64,000 bases of DNA, from NCBI RefSeq assembly GCF_001293685.1, contig NZ_BCAG01000005.1:62001-126000 (forward strand), read 5' to 3'. Source of the stretch: Desulfatitalea tepidiphila (GTDB lineage Bacteria > Desulfobacterota > Desulfobacteria > Desulfobacterales > Desulfosarcinaceae). Below the pieces are notes generated by a model. That model searched no databases. It was not told where the DNA came from and worked only from the letters and a program-made list of their open reading frames with translations. Positions 1-7,144 of this stretch are shown piece by piece (position 1 is the stretch's first letter; each line of letters opens with the position of its first letter). A program made the position numbers and the translations under genes.

Positions 1-49
1 GCCGATCTATCGCCTGATGGCCCTCGGGCGCTGATAACGTTATCAAATT

Positions 50-550
50 TTACGGGGACGAGATCAAACTGGAAACCGGAAGGCCGTGTGCCTGCCACAA
101 TCCCCAGCCGTCCACCAGGTAGTAGACGCGTTCAAACCCCAGCCAGGTCAGCTTTTCGGCCAGTTCACGGGCGAGCGTGCACTGCGGACCGTCGCAGTAG
201 GTGATGATCACCTGATCGGGCGCCGTGCCGGCCATCAGCCTATCGGCCCACTGATCGAAAGCGTAGGGATCGAGATGTATGGCGCCCTCGATATGGCCGA
301 CCTCGTAGGCGATCAACGGGCGCGCATCGGCAAACAGGGCCTCGTTGGCTTCATGCATCCGCCGGGCCTGTTCGAAATCGATGACTTTGAACAGATCCAT
401 GTCGATATTGCCGGAAGGCGCCGGCGGCGAAGTGGCCACCAGCGGCAGCACTTCCGGCCGCAACAGATAACTGCCGGCCGCGAGCACAACGGCGATGGCC
501 ACCACCATCAGGGTCTCATATAAAAACCGGTGCAAGATTATTTTTTTCAT
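50..550 (-). CDS. Membrane-anchored rhodanese-domain protein
   Basis: This 166-residue protein has one hydrophobic segment (about residues 10-30) that should act as a membrane anchor or uncleaved signal. A rhodanese domain follows at about residues 50-160. The candidate persulfide cysteine is Cys119 in the loop YCDGPQCT, and a second cysteine lies five residues later. Rhodanese domains carry sulfane sulfur or act as sulfur-transfer partners, here probably outside the cytoplasmic membrane. The substrate cannot be told from sequence. The gene stands alone, its stop close to the window edge and its start facing a non-coding repeat region. The rhodanese call is firm and the physiological role is not. 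Confidence 0.85.
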   Translation of the reverse strand: MKKIILHRFLYETLMVVAIAVVLAAGSYLLRPEVLPLVATSPPAPSGNIDMDLFKVIDFEQARRMHEANEALFADARPLIAYEVGHIEGAIHLDPYAFDQWADRLMAGTAPDQVIITYCDGPQCTLARELAEKLTWLGFERVYYLVDGWGLWQAHGLPVSSLISSP

Positions 551-664
551 CGCTAAAACCAGCCTTCGGGAACGGCATCTGCATCGAATTCATGTGATCA
601 TGTGTGCCGATACTCTCTACCACGAGGCTTTCCTCAACTCAACATCCCCAGGCACCCGCCGGCA

Positions 665-1118
665 GTTCCAAATGAATGGGATTCACCTTGGAAGGCGTGC
701 TTTCCATGCGTTGACGACACCGCAAAGAGTCCGATATCTGCGTTGCGCTCATCCCGTCGTCCTTGCGGCGTACGACAAGTACGCCTCAGGACACGGAATT
801 TCGCACGCCTTGATCTTGAACCTTTTACGGCGCCGTCCGGCAACAACTTTTTACATGGCCACCATGCGTTGTTTGATAAAAAAATCGCATGGCAACGGTC
901 ATGGCAGGCCCGGGTGGGGCAGGTGGCCAGGGCCACGTCAGCCAGCGGTCGATAGTGCCGGTTGAATGCAAACGGCTGACAAGCGGCCCAGACTGTTTGA
1001 GCGCAGCGAGTTTCTGGGCCGCCCGCCGTGCATTCTACCGGCACTTGACCGCTTGGCGTGTGGCATCGGCCACCTGTCCCGCCCGGGCCGGGTCTAATGA
1101 ATGGCATTCAGTTGGAAT
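665..1118. repeat. Snap-back inverted-repeat element, copy A (with insertion)
   Basis: Terminal inverted repeats sit at 665-689 and 1099-1118; the right end read in reverse closely matches ATTCTAACTGAATG, the terminus seen in copy B (26670-26963). About 890-1100 matches copy B in inverse orientation, including the long imperfect self-complementary core. Compared with copy B, roughly 150 extra bases (about 710-855) lie inside the left arm. They share short stretches (reading GATCAAGGCG and GCGCAACGC-like on the minus strand) with the second repeat family at 17735. No transposase is encoded. Open frames here are shadows of the repeat. Confidence 0.75.
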
Positions 1119-1139
1119 CACTGTTGCAACACAAACCCG

Positions 1140-1169
1140 TTGACGTGCGCTCGTTCGATGAGGTATAGG
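1140..1169 (+). promoter_or_regulatory. Sigma70-type promoter for the aromatic-synthesis gene
   Basis: TTGACG at 1140-1145 and TATAGG at 1164-1169 are separated by 18 bases. Transcription would begin near 1176, so the Phe-rich leader frame would be read from the ATG at 1190 or 1206 rather than from the ATG at 1170. Confidence 0.5.
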
Positions 1170-1205
1170 ATGGATCAGATTGAATCAATGAAAAGATACC
1201 AAGCC

Positions 1206-1292
1206 ATGTCGACCAGCAGCACAGGACATATTTTTCGTTTTTTTAGTGGATGCTTCTTTTTTAGCTTTAGAGGCATCCATCCGGCGGATTAG
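1206..1292 (+). CDS. pheL: Phenylalanine leader peptide (attenuator peptide)
   Basis: A short frame of 28 codons contains seven phenylalanine codons within twelve (1233-1268; peptide core FRFFSGCFFFSF) and ends with TAG at 1290-1292. In-frame upstream ATGs at 1190 and at 1170 (with GAGG before it) would lengthen it to 33 or 40 residues. It lies directly upstream of two tandem terminator-like hairpins and a gene for phenylalanine synthesis, which is the classical arrangement of a pheA leader. Ribosome stalling at Phe codons would sense charged tRNA-Phe. The amino-acid bias and location are seen directly; attenuation is inferred. Confidence 0.7.
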   Translation: MSTSSTGHIFRFFSGCFFFSFRGIHPAD

Positions 1293-1310
1293 CATCTAAA
1301 TCGAGCTGCG

Positions 1311-1393
1311 ACCCCGGGTGGAGATCATCCTTCACCTGGGGTTTTCTATTTTCCGGCCCCGTGGAGAAGGCACCCCTCCACGGGGCCTTTTGT
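1311..1393 (+). promoter_or_regulatory. Attenuator: tandem hairpins ending in a Rho-independent terminator
   Basis: Hairpin one is 1311-1341 (ACCCCGGGTG pairing with CACCTGGGGT), followed by TTTTCTATTTT. Hairpin two is 1355-1387 (GGCCCCGTGGAG pairing with CTCCACGGGGCC), followed by TTTTGTTT. The 3' arm of hairpin one can also pair imperfectly with the 5' arm of hairpin two (CACCTGGGG with CCCCGTG), so the two are candidate mutually exclusive structures. They sit between the Phe-rich leader and the start codon at 1444. Confidence 0.65.
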
Positions 1394-1443
1394 TTGCGAC
1401 GGATGCACCGATAACCAAAGAACCGTAACAAAGGAGCAGGACC

Positions 1444-3312
1444 ATGATTGTGGTATTGAAGCGCGATGCCAGTGACGAGGAGAAGGGTCGCATCCGGGCC
1501 GCATTGTATGAAAAAGGGTGCGTGGTGCGGGAGTTGGACACGGCCGGTCAGAGCGTGATCGGCGCCATCGGCCGGGGAGACCTGGACCCCAAGCATCTGA
1601 CCGCCATGGCCGGTGTGTCCGAAGTGATTCCCATCAATGGAAAATTCAAGCTGGTGAGCCGCCAGTGGCATCCCCACGACAGCCAAGTGAAGGTGGGGCC
1701 GATCGCCATCGGCGGTCACCGCGTGGCAATCATCGCCGGCCCGTGTGCGGTGGAGAGTGCGGCGCAAGCCCTGACCATCGCCCGTGACGTCAAGCGTTAC
1801 GGCGCTGCCATATTCCGGGGAGGGGCCTACAAACCGCGCACCTCGCCCTATTCGTTCCAGGGGCTGGAAGAGGAGGGTCTCAAGATCCTGGCCCGGGTGC
1901 GCGAGGAGACCGGCCTGCCGGTGGTTACCGAAATCACCTCGCCCGGCCAGGCTGAACTGATGCGGCAATATGTCGACATGGTTCAGGTCGGCGCACGCAA
2001 CATGCAAAACTACGAACTGCTCAAATGCGTCGGCCGATTGGGCATGCCGGTGTTGCTCAAACGGGGGCTGGCTTCGACCATCGAGGAGTGGCTCATGTCC
2101 GCCGAATACATACTGGCCGAGGGCAACGACAACGTGGTGCTGTGCGAACGCGGCATCCGCACCTACGAGCCATATACCCGCAACACCCTGGATCTGTCGG
2201 CCATTCCAGTGTTGAAAAAATTGACCCATCTGCCGGTGGTCGTGGACCCGAGCCACGCCACCGGTATTCGTGAAAAGGTGGCCCCCATGGCCCGCGCGGC
2301 AGTAGCCGCCGGTGCCGACGGCTTGATGGTGGAGGTGCACCACGATCCGGATCACGCCCTTTCCGACGGCCCCCAGAGCCTCTACCCGGAGCAGTTCGGT
2401 CAACTAACCCGCGATATTTACGTGATCGCTCCCGTAGTCGGCAAGCAGCTCGATTTCGACTCCGTGGAAAAAGCCGGCCGCAATGGTAAAAGTGCCGATA
2501 CCGACCCGGCCATGGTCGCCTATTTAGGCGAACCGGGCAGTTTCAGCCACATGGCCTGCCGCCAGTACCTGGGCGACGACATCAAAATGGCTCCCCAACC
2601 CGCCTTTCGATCCATCTTCGAAGCCGTTCGCTGCGGCCACGCCCACTATGGCGTGGTTCCTCTGGAAAACGCGCTGACCGGCAGCATTCATGAAAATTAC
2701 GACCTGCTGCTCGAATACGACCTGAAGATCGTCGGAGAACTCTACCTGCGCATCATCCATCATCTCATCGCCTCAAAAAAGACGCCGCTGGACCAGGTGA
2801 CGCACGTGCTGGCGAGCGAGCCGGCAATCAACCAGTGCCGCCAGTTCCTGGAGCGCTACCCCCACTGGCAGATCACCCACATGAACTCCACCACCAGCGC
2901 GGTGGGCCGCTTGAAGCAGATCGAGCGGAGCGGCTATGCCGCCATCGGCAGCCGCGACGCCGCCGACATCTACGGCATGTCCGTGATCGCATCAGGGATC
3001 GAAACAAACCCTCGCAATTACACCCGTTTTGTGATAATAGGCAAAACACCCCTTTCCGAAAGACCCAAAACCAAATCGTCCATTGTGTTTTCAACCGTGA
3101 ATCAACCCGGCGCCCTGATCGAGGTCATGAAGGTGTTTGCCGAGAACCGGATCAATCTGGTCAAGCTGGAATCGCGGCCGATTCATGGCAAGCCATGGCA
3201 GTATATGTTCTATGCCGATGTTGAAGCCGACATCGAGGCCGACCCGTATCGAGAGGCCTTGGCGAACATTGCCGCCAAAACCGATTTTCTCAAAATTTTA
3301 GGCGGATACTAA
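1444..3312 (+). CDS. Bifunctional DAHP synthase / prephenate dehydratase with ACT domain
   Basis: This 622-residue fusion joins the first step of the shikimate pathway to the phenylalanine branch. Residues 1-70 form the ferredoxin-like regulatory domain of type I-beta DAHP synthases. Residues about 80-335 are the DAHP synthase barrel (GPCAVES, KPRTSPYSFQG, GLASTIEEW, DPSHATG). Residues about 355-535 are prephenate dehydratase, with the substrate-binding TRF motif in NYTRFVIIG. Residues about 545-622 are an ACT domain with ESRP, the phenylalanine-binding signature. No chorismate mutase domain is present, unlike the usual P-protein. AAAGGAG precedes the start. The upstream Phe leader and hairpins suggest transcription attenuation on top of allosteric control by phenylalanine. 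Confidence 0.93.
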   Translation: MIVVLKRDASDEEKGRIRAALYEKGCVVRELDTAGQSVIGAIGRGDLDPKHLTAMAGVSEVIPINGKFKLVSRQWHPHDSQVKVGPIAIGGHRVAIIAGPCAVESAAQALTIARDVKRYGAAIFRGGAYKPRTSPYSFQGLEEEGLKILARVREETGLPVVTEITSPGQAELMRQYVDMVQVGARNMQNYELLKCVGRLGMPVLLKRGLASTIEEWLMSAEYILAEGNDNVVLCERGIRTYEPYTRNTLDLSAIPVLKKLTHLPVVVDPSHATGIREKVAPMARAAVAAGADGLMVEVHHDPDHALSDGPQSLYPEQFGQLTRDIYVIAPVVGKQLDFDSVEKAGRNGKSADTDPAMVAYLGEPGSFSHMACRQYLGDDIKMAPQPAFRSIFEAVRCGHAHYGVVPLENALTGSIHENYDLLLEYDLKIVGELYLRIIHHLIASKKTPLDQVTHVLASEPAINQCRQFLERYPHWQITHMNSTTSAVGRLKQIERSGYAAIGSRDAADIYGMSVIASGIETNPRNYTRFVIIGKTPLSERPKTKSSIVFSTVNQPGALIEVMKVFAENRINLVKLESRPIHGKPWQYMFYADVEADIEADPYREALANIAAKTDFLKILGGY

Positions 3313-3326
3313 AAAGGAGAAGATGC

Positions 3327-3710
3327 ATGTCCCAGGATGAAAAAAGGCTTTACCCACGGCTGGCCCTGAACATCGAGGACGGTTATTTCGGTCATTTCAC
3401 GCTTCCCAACCAGGACCGGGTTGCCGCTTTGATCGTCAACCTGAGTGCCGGGGGCATCAACATCGCGGTTGCCGAATCCCAAAGCCACAAACTGAAGGAA
3501 GAAGACATCCTGGAACTGCAGCAAATCGCGGGCGGCACATCCTTCTCCTTCTTGAAGCAACTCCGGGCCGAAGTGCGATGGATGAAGTCATTGGATATGC
3601 CGGGATATGTATCGGTGGGGTGCCGCTTCGTCGATCTCGCCGAGGAGTTGCGTGATCAGTTGAGCCGATTCGTGACCTCTGAAAGAATGGCCCGGGGGCA
3701 ATACGATTGA
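3327..3710 (+). CDS. PilZ domain protein
   Basis: This 127-residue single-domain protein carries the two c-di-GMP-binding elements of PilZ: an RxxxR-like box near the start (KRLYPRL) and the NLSAGGI motif near residue 37 (D/NxSxxG). It probably acts as a cytoplasmic c-di-GMP receptor; the output cannot be read from sequence. It starts 14 bases after the aromatic gene, with AAGGAGAAG before ATG, so it is probably cotranscribed with it although functionally unrelated. A strong terminator follows. Confidence 0.85.
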   Translation: MSQDEKRLYPRLALNIEDGYFGHFTLPNQDRVAALIVNLSAGGINIAVAESQSHKLKEEDILELQQIAGGTSFSFLKQLRAEVRWMKSLDMPGYVSVGCRFVDLAEELRDQLSRFVTSERMARGQYD

Positions 3711-3719
3711 ACCCAAACA

Positions 3720-3763
3720 AAATACCCCCGATGGAGGTTCCGTCCCATCGGGGGTATTTTGTT
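3720..3763. terminator. Bidirectional intrinsic terminator
   Basis: The stem AAATACCCCCGATGG pairs with CCATCGGGGGTATTT around a short loop, with A-rich and T-rich flanks on both sides. It separates the plus-strand PilZ gene from the convergent minus-strand cluster ending at 3809. Confidence 0.85.
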
Positions 3764-3808
3764 AGGAGGCGCCAAGATGGTGGCACCGAAAAATGATCCG
3801 GCAGCGGA

Positions 3809-4192
3809 CTATCCGAGAGGTGCCATCTCCCGCAACTTGGCGAGCAGACCGGCGGCATCCTTCTCATCGGGCCGCAGGGGCAGTCCGGCCAGCACACCCA
3901 GTCCCTCGCTGTGTTCGTGGAACAAGGCCTCGTCCATGTCGGTCAATACCGCGGTGTGGATAAAGGCATTGACCGATAACAGGCGTTGAACGATTTCCAG
4001 GGCCGTTGCCCCGGGCACCTGCTGATCGACAACAGCCATCACGGGTACCAGGCGAACGGCGGCATCGATGGCCTCTTCCGCAGTGCCGATGGTGATCAAC
4101 TCCACGCCGGGATCCGACCGTAAGGCCTTCTCGAACGACGCCAACTGATCCAAACGCGACGTTACCAATAGAATGATCTGTGGATTTCCCAT
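3809..4192 (-). CDS. Degenerate response-regulator receiver protein
   Basis: This 127-residue protein has the length and hydrophobic strand pattern of a REC domain (ILLVTSR, a central VVDQQVPG carrying an aspartate at the phosphoacceptor position, and LPLRP near the C terminus). The usual acidic pair after strand one is replaced by TSR, and the conserved lysine before proline is arginine. Phosphotransfer is therefore doubtful and it may be a pseudo-receiver. There is no output domain. It is the last gene of a minus-strand Fe-S/cofactor cluster. GGGGA precedes the start. Confidence 0.6.
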   Translation of the reverse strand: MGNPQIILLVTSRLDQLASFEKALRSDPGVELITIGTAEEAIDAAVRLVPVMAVVDQQVPGATALEIVQRLLSVNAFIHTAVLTDMDEALFHEHSEGLGVLAGLPLRPDEKDAAGLLAKLREMAPLG

Positions 4193-4240
4193 ATTTATCC
4201 CCGTTGCATAAAATTCAGGTTCTGTCCGACGCGTTTGCTG

Positions 4241-4492
4241 TCAAAACGTTTTCCCGCAGCACGAACCCGGTCCTGCGCACGACGCTTCAGACGGACGCTT
4301 TCCGCAGCAGGCCGTATCTCCCGTGCCGGGAAAGGTTGGCGAAGATTTGCCGGTCATGCTGCTGGTGGCGGACATGAGCTTGCGGGTATCGGTGCTGCCG
4401 CACGACGGACATGCCAGCGGACCGCCGGCATTGAGCGCAATCACTTCTCCCGAATAACCGCATGCGGTACATGTAATCTCGTAAATCGGCAT
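4241..4492 (-). CDS. FmdB-type zinc-ribbon protein
   Basis: This 83-residue protein starts with MPIYEITCTACGYSG and has four cysteines at 8, 11, 28 and 31, the CxxC...CxxC pattern of the FmdB/COG2331 putative regulators. The C-terminal 40 residues are Ser/Gly/Cys-rich (TACCGKRPS, GSCCGK), which is common in this family and could bind further metal. GGGAGG lies eight bases before the start. It sits 18 bases downstream of the IscU-like gene, in the same direction. Confidence 0.8.
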   Translation of the reverse strand: MPIYEITCTACGYSGEVIALNAGGPLACPSCGSTDTRKLMSATSSMTGKSSPTFPGTGDTACCGKRPSEASCAGPGSCCGKTF

Positions 4493-4510
4493 GGGATCCT
4501 CCCAGTTGCG

Positions 4511-4930
4511 TTACCGCATCATCGTCCGATACGCGTCGGCGATGGCTTCTCCGAGGGTATTGACCGCCAGTCTGGCACAATGACGATGATCCTCGGGCAG
4601 TCCTCCCAGTTCATTCTCCACATCTTCCGGTTGTAACCGCAGCGCCTCGTCGATGCTCCGGCCATGGGCCAGCATGCTCACGGCGCTGGCACACGCCACA
4701 GTGTAGGCACAGCCGTTGGGACGGTGGCCGATGTCCGCAATGGTTTCGCCATCGAGACGGATGGTCATCTCGATGGCATCACCGCAGCTGCCGACACCGG
4801 TCGCCCGGCCATCGGCGGCCGCCAGGATGCCAAGGTGTTGGGGAAAACGGGCATGCCGCTGGAACTGTTCGCAATCCGGTCCGGCATCGTGAAGCGCGTC
4901 TGCGTCCCTGTGATCCAATGAAGTTGTCAT
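4511..4930 (-). CDS. IscU/NifU-like Fe-S scaffold protein
   Basis: This protein of about 139 residues resembles the IscU/NifU N-terminal scaffold. It keeps three ligand cysteines in the expected contexts (VGSCGD, NGCAYTVAC, HRHCARLA), with the conserved aspartate after the first. Such proteins assemble a transient [2Fe-2S] cluster and pass it on. The start at 4930 (MTTSLDHRD) is chosen by family length; an in-frame ATG at 4963 adds eleven residues. The frame stays open further upstream but there overlaps the NifX gene. Its neighbours (NifX, MinD-ferredoxin ATPases) support a cluster-assembly role. Confidence 0.8.
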   Translation of the reverse strand: MTTSLDHRDADALHDAGPDCEQFQRHARFPQHLGILAAADGRATGVGSCGDAIEMTIRLDGETIADIGHRPNGCAYTVACASAVSMLAHGRSIDEALRLQPEDVENELGGLPEDHRHCARLAVNTLGEAIADAYRTMMR

Positions 4931-4980
4931 TGCATTCAATCCGATCGGCAATGAAGGGTCCATGGCAAACCGGGTGGAGA

Positions 4981-5364
4981 CTAACGACCGCCTCCGCCGC
5001 CGCATGTATGCTCCTGGCTGAACTGGGGCAGGCGCCCTTCGATGGCAGCCTGCACCGCCTCGCCGACCGTCCTGGCGTTTCCGCCGTGATAGACCTCGAT
5101 ACCCACCTGGTTGAATCCCATCAACGGCCGCAATCCCATGCCGCCGGCGATCAGACGATGGACGCCCTTGCTGGCCAGGTACTGCACCGGCGCCATGCAT
5201 CCGCCCTGTTGATGCGGCATGTTGGGAATCACCGTTACATCACCGATGGCGCCCCCCTCCACGCTGACGAGGGTATAGAGATCACAATGCCCGAAATGGG
5301 CGCCCAGGCCGGCTTCCAACCCGCCCGGGTTTTCCGAAGGGACAGCAATTAAAACATTATTCAT
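4981..5364 (-). CDS. NifX/NifB-family dinitrogenase cofactor-type protein
   Basis: This 127-residue protein begins MNNVLIAVPSENPGGLEAG and contains HFGHCD and GGMGLRPL, typical of the Nitro_FeMo-Co/NifX fold (COG1433). Members bind or carry metal clusters. The C terminus is HTCGGGGGR, a glycine tail often seen in small versions from anaerobes. It lies between the IscU-like gene and two MinD-like ATPases on one strand, consistent with an Fe-S cluster handling operon. No nitrogenase genes are present in the window. Confidence 0.85.
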   Translation of the reverse strand: MNNVLIAVPSENPGGLEAGLGAHFGHCDLYTLVSVEGGAIGDVTVIPNMPHQQGGCMAPVQYLASKGVHRLIAGGMGLRPLMGFNQVGIEVYHGGNARTVGEAVQAAIEGRLPQFSQEHTCGGGGGR

Positions 5365-5388
5365 AATTCCTCCTGTTCGTATAAAGCG

Positions 5389-6273
5389 TCATGCGGCTTT
5401 CAATTCAGCCGCTTGTTGAAGCAATTTCTGCCACGCCTCGCGAAGCTTCCGAGAGGTCGGGCCTTGGGAAAATTCGGTAATGGCGCGCGCCTGAACCATG
5501 GCATTGACGAAATCCGAATCGTGGGGCAACTCGCCCAAAAGGCAAATGCCCCTCTTATCACAAAAGGTACGGATATCGCCAGCAATGGTTTTATTCAGAT
5601 CGCATTTGTTGATGATGACCGACGTGGGTATTTTAAAATAGTCACACAATTCCACCACGCGTTCCAAGTCGTGAATCCCGGATGGGGTCGGCTCGGTCAC
5701 CATCACCGCCAGGTTGGTACCTGAAAGCGCGCTGATGACCGGGCAGCCGATACCCGGAGGGCCGTCGGCAAGGATCAGAGAGGCGCCTTCGGATGCGGCC
5801 AGCTCCCTGGCCTTGGTACGCAGGAGCGCGACCAGTTTTCCAGAATTCTCCTCACCCGGAAAGAGCTGGGCATGGGCCATGGTACCGAACCGGGTATCGG
5901 AAATCGACCAGTCACCGCAGTGCTTGGGTAGGAAATCGATCGCCTTTTCAGGGCAAAAATAGACGCAGACACCGCAACCTTCACAGCGGATGGGATCCAC
6001 CACGGCACCTTCGTCGCCCACTTTAATGGCGCCGAAGCGGCACATCTGCTCGCAGGTCCCACACGATGTACACTTCTCAGCGGCAACCCTGGGTTCAAAA
6101 CCCGATATGAACGCAGTGGTCTGCCTCGGCTCGGGTTGCAGTATCAAATGCAAATCAGGGGCATCCACATCCAGGTCGCAAATGACGGCCTTTTCACAGA
6201 TATGGGCAAAGGCCGCCGTCACCGATGTCTTGCCGGTTCCGCCCTTGCCGCTGATGATCAGAATCTCATGCAT
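5389..6273 (-). CDS. MinD-superfamily ATPase with inserted ferredoxin domain (second)
   Basis: This 294-residue protein has a deviant Walker A (SGKGGTGKTS) at about residues 7-16. Two [4Fe-4S] motifs (CTSCGTCEQMCRFG and CEGCGVCVYFCP) are inserted between about residues 60 and 120, followed by the ADGPPGIGCP and VTEPTPSG switch segments of COG1149 ATPases. The start at 6273 is preceded by GGAGG; a longer frame exists but lacks support. Its start overlaps the stop of the paralogue upstream by eight bases, so the two are translationally coupled and may form a heterodimer. A role in metal-cluster loading, as in Mrp/NBP35, is inference. Confidence 0.88.
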   Translation of the reverse strand: MHEILIISGKGGTGKTSVTAAFAHICEKAVICDLDVDAPDLHLILQPEPRQTTAFISGFEPRVAAEKCTSCGTCEQMCRFGAIKVGDEGAVVDPIRCEGCGVCVYFCPEKAIDFLPKHCGDWSISDTRFGTMAHAQLFPGEENSGKLVALLRTKARELAASEGASLILADGPPGIGCPVISALSGTNLAVMVTEPTPSGIHDLERVVELCDYFKIPTSVIINKCDLNKTIAGDIRTFCDKRGICLLGELPHDSDFVNAMVQARAITEFSQGPTSRKLREAWQKLLQQAAELKAA

Positions 6274-7144
6274 GACGGGCCTCCTTTGCCGGTGCAGCCG
6301 CTTGGCGAATGGTTTCGGCAAGGCGCTGGAACAGGGCCGTCATCGATGCCGAGGTGCGGGCGATGACGTTACCCGCGGCATAGGCCTCCGCAATGGCCCG
6401 GTCATAGGGGATTTCGGCCAGGATCGACAAACCCGCCTGGGAACAGAACCGGTAGACCTCATCATTTCCCACGCCGGCACGATTGACCACCACCCCCATG
6501 GGTTTGCCCAATGTGGTGAACGCCTGGTGGGCCAGGCGCAGATCGAAGACCCCGAAAGGGGTCGGCTCGGTGACCAGGACGACGAAATCGCTGTCGATCA
6601 CCGCGCTGATGGCCGGACAGCTGACACCCGGTGGGGCATCGATCAACACATCGGTGAGATCCGCGGAGACCTCCGGTCGTTTCAACTCCGTCATCACCTG
6701 ATGAATGAGCGGTGGGCTCATCGCTTCACCCACGCGCAAACGGCCCATGAGAAACCTGTTCTCTCCGGACGTTCCCCAGGAAACCTCCCCCAATTTCCGA
6801 TGGGCCGGCGTCAGGGCGCCGGTCGGGCATAGCGCCAGGCATCCCCCGCAACCATGACACATCTCCGGAAAGATCATGATCACGTCGCCCAGCACCGATA
6901 TGGCCTTGTACTCACAAAATTCGGCACATTTCCGGCAATAGTCGCACTTGGACGTGTCGACTTGGGGCACCTCCATCAATGCATCCCGACTGCCGGTGAT
7001 GTCGGGTTTTAAAAACAGGTGCAGATTGGGTTCTTCCACGTCCAGGTCCACGGCCACCACCGGCCTGCCCCAGCTGGCGGACAGGGACGCGGTCACCATG
7101 GTTTTTCCGGTCCCGCCTTTGCCACTGGCGATCGCAATTTTCAT
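6266..7144 (-). CDS. MinD-superfamily ATPase with inserted ferredoxin domain (first)
   Basis: This 292-residue paralogue of the downstream gene has Walker A GKGGTGKTM near residue 8, two [4Fe-4S] motifs (CDYCRKCAEFCEYK, CHGCGGCLALCPTG), the IDAPPGVSCP switch and VTEPTPFG. The start MKIAIASGKGG at 7144 matches the family; the longer frame adds an unlikely tail. It ends eight bases inside the next gene and begins next to the stop of the DUF134-NifX gene. Tandem pairs of this kind are common in anaerobes beside NifX and DUF134 genes. Confidence 0.88.
   Translation of the reverse strand: MKIAIASGKGGTGKTMVTASLSASWGRPVVAVDLDVEEPNLHLFLKPDITGSRDALMEVPQVDTSKCDYCRKCAEFCEYKAISVLGDVIMIFPEMCHGCGGCLALCPTGALTPAHRKLGEVSWGTSGENRFLMGRLRVGEAMSPPLIHQVMTELKRPEVSADLTDVLIDAPPGVSCPAISAVIDSDFVVLVTEPTPFGVFDLRLAHQAFTTLGKPMGVVVNRAGVGNDEVYRFCSQAGLSILAEIPYDRAIAEAYAAGNVIARTSASMTALFQRLAETIRQAAAPAKEARHA

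Noticed and set aside
1-34. Possible 3' end of a plus-strand gene (frame ending TGA at 32-34, IYRLMALGR)
   Set aside because: Only ten codons are visible, so neither the frame nor a product can be supported.
1267-2403. 378-codon open frame on the minus strand
   Set aside because: It lies fully opposite the DAHP synthase domain, whose motifs are clear; its translation is low-complexity His/Gly-rich, typical of antisense in G+C-rich DNA.
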